From Capronia americana (Eukaryota; Ascomycota; Eurotiomycetes; Chaetothyriales; Herpotrichiellaceae), in contig JADWQD010000008.1 in NCBI GenBank assembly GCA_016110215.1, positions 186,001 to 250,000 on the forward strand: a stretch of 64,000 nucleotides of DNA. The letters are read 5' to 3'. The position numbers and the translations under genes were made by a program. Numbering within the stretch: position 1 is the first letter of the stretch; each line of letters starts with the position of its first letter. Below are positions 63,174 to 64,000 of the stretch, piece after piece. Below the pieces are notes generated by a model, which was not told where the DNA came from, made no database searches, and worked only from the letters and a program-made list of their open reading frames with translations.

Positions 63174-64000
63174 ATGTCGACCACCAACGGCACCAACGGA
63201 ACACATGCTCCCTCAGAGATATCCGCCTCGAAATCCAACATCGGCGTCTTCACGAATCCCAAGCACGACCTCTGGGTCGCAGAGGCGTCGCCCTCGCTCG
63301 AGGACGTCCAAGCCGGGAAGGACCTGAAAGAAGGGGAAGTCTACATCGGCATTAAGAGCACGGGGATCTGTGGCTCGGATGTCCACTTCTGGCACGCGGG
63401 CTGTATAGGCCCCATGATCGTGACGGGGGATCACATCCTCGGCCACGAGTCCGCGGGCGTCATCCTCAGCGCACATCCCTCAGTGAAGACATTAAAGCCC
63501 GGGGACCGCGTTGCGATCGAGCCCAACATTCCGTGTTTCCAGTGCGAGCCCTGCCTGACGGGGCGGTACAATGGGTGCGAGAGCGTCGAGTTCCTGAGCA
63601 CGCCTCCCGTCGACGGCCTCTTGCGCCGCTACGTCAAGCACCCGGCCGTGTGGTGCCACAAGATCGGGGACATGAGCTACGAGAACGGCAGCCTGTTGGA
63701 ACCGCTGTCCGTGGCCCTCGCGGGCATGGATCGCGCCGGCGTCAGACTCGGAGATCCGGTCCTGATATGTGGTGCCGGACCCATTGGGTTGGTGTCGCTG
63801 CTGTGCTGCGCCGCAGCGGGGGCATCTCCGCTGCTGATCACAGACATCGACGCCGGGAGGCTGAAGTTCGCCAAGGAGCTCGTCCCGCGGGTGTCGACGT
63901 TCCAGGTGCCGATGGGCAAGTCGCCGGAAGAGTGTGCCGAGCAGATCGTCGAGGCCATGGGCGGGATCAGACCTCGCGTGGCCGTCGAATGCACGGGCGT
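63174..64000 (+). CDS. ladA: L-arabinitol 4-dehydrogenase (LadA), 3' end outside the window
   Basis: The first 275 codons are visible, with no intron so far; the gene runs off the right edge. After a Ser/Thr/Asn-rich ~20-residue start, the sequence follows the LadA pattern closely: NIGVFTNPKHDLWVA, STGICGSDVHFWHAGCIGP with catalytic Cys66, GDHILGHESAG with His91-Glu92, and the four-cysteine structural zinc lobe (CFQC, C, C between residues ~120 and 140). PPVDGLLRRY precedes the NAD-binding Rossmann strand VLICGAGPIGLV. The medium-chain zinc dehydrogenase oxidises L-arabinitol to L-xylulose in the fungal L-arabinose pathway. Xylitol or sorbitol dehydrogenase is the main alternative, but the motifs fit LadA better. 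It lies ~6 kb from GH127. Confidence 0.92.
   Translation, partial: MSTTNGTNGTHAPSEISASKSNIGVFTNPKHDLWVAEASPSLEDVQAGKDLKEGEVYIGIKSTGICGSDVHFWHAGCIGPMIVTGDHILGHESAGVILSAHPSVKTLKPGDRVAIEPNIPCFQCEPCLTGRYNGCESVEFLSTPPVDGLLRRYVKHPAVWCHKIGDMSYENGSLLEPLSVALAGMDRAGVRLGDPVLICGAGPIGLVSLLCCAAAGASPLLITDIDAGRLKFAKELVPRVSTFQVPMGKSPEECAEQIVEAMGGIRPRVAVECTG

Overview
The window is nuclear DNA of a filamentous ascomycete (Pezizomycotina). Most genes carry short GT-AG introns of 47-140 nt with CTNA-type branch sites close to the acceptor. The protein families are typical of this group: Zn2Cys6 regulators, a DUF3433-type membrane protein, a HET/NB-ARC/TPR receptor, a fungal CorA-like protein, a GT62 glycosyltransferase and L-arabinitol 4-dehydrogenase. 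I cannot place it below subphylum with confidence. No rRNA, tRNA, CRISPR array or intact transposon was recognised. All exon boundaries were read by eye from splice signals, frame continuity and family knowledge; none is confirmed by transcript data.

Layout. 0.4-6 kb: a cation diffusion facilitator (-) and a SulP sulfate permease (+), divergent. 7.5-13 kb: a small zinc-ribbon protein, a DUF2237 protein and a seven-exon FAD monooxygenase. 13.5-21.5 kb: a conserved core with an uncharacterised 264-aa protein, fibrillarin, SDS22 and Sec61 beta. 22.7-27.4 kb: a CorA-like membrane protein and a GT62-like glycosyltransferase. 27.9-31.1 kb: a Zn2Cys6 regulator and a Tautomerase_3 protein.

31.1-37.3 kb is a gene-poor accessory segment holding a single NLR-type gene (HET, NB-ARC, about seven near-identical TPR units). 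A 163-bp exonic tandem duplication shifts its frame. Because the repeated unit contains AG|GT, splicing from copy 1 to copy 2 would remove exactly one unit, so this is a candidate newborn intron. 37-51 kb: a Thr-rich secreted protein, a 1334-aa DUF3433-like membrane protein, a bicupin (quercetinase-like), an NCS1 purine/cytosine permease with extreme GC3, and a 718-aa membrane protein of unknown function.

51.8 kb to the right edge reads as a candidate L-arabinose locus. A disaccharide-type MFS permease (-) is divergent from a GH127 beta-L-arabinofuranosidase (+). The GH127 gene runs tail to tail with a C2H2 plus Zn2Cys6 regulator (-). A histidine-phosphatase-fold protein, one unresolved small locus and L-arabinitol 4-dehydrogenase (cut by the window end) follow. 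The permease could import arabino-disaccharides, the GH127 enzyme (no visible signal peptide) could release L-arabinose inside the cell, and LadA would act in the fungal L-arabinose pathway. The grouping is seen; the joint function is inferred.
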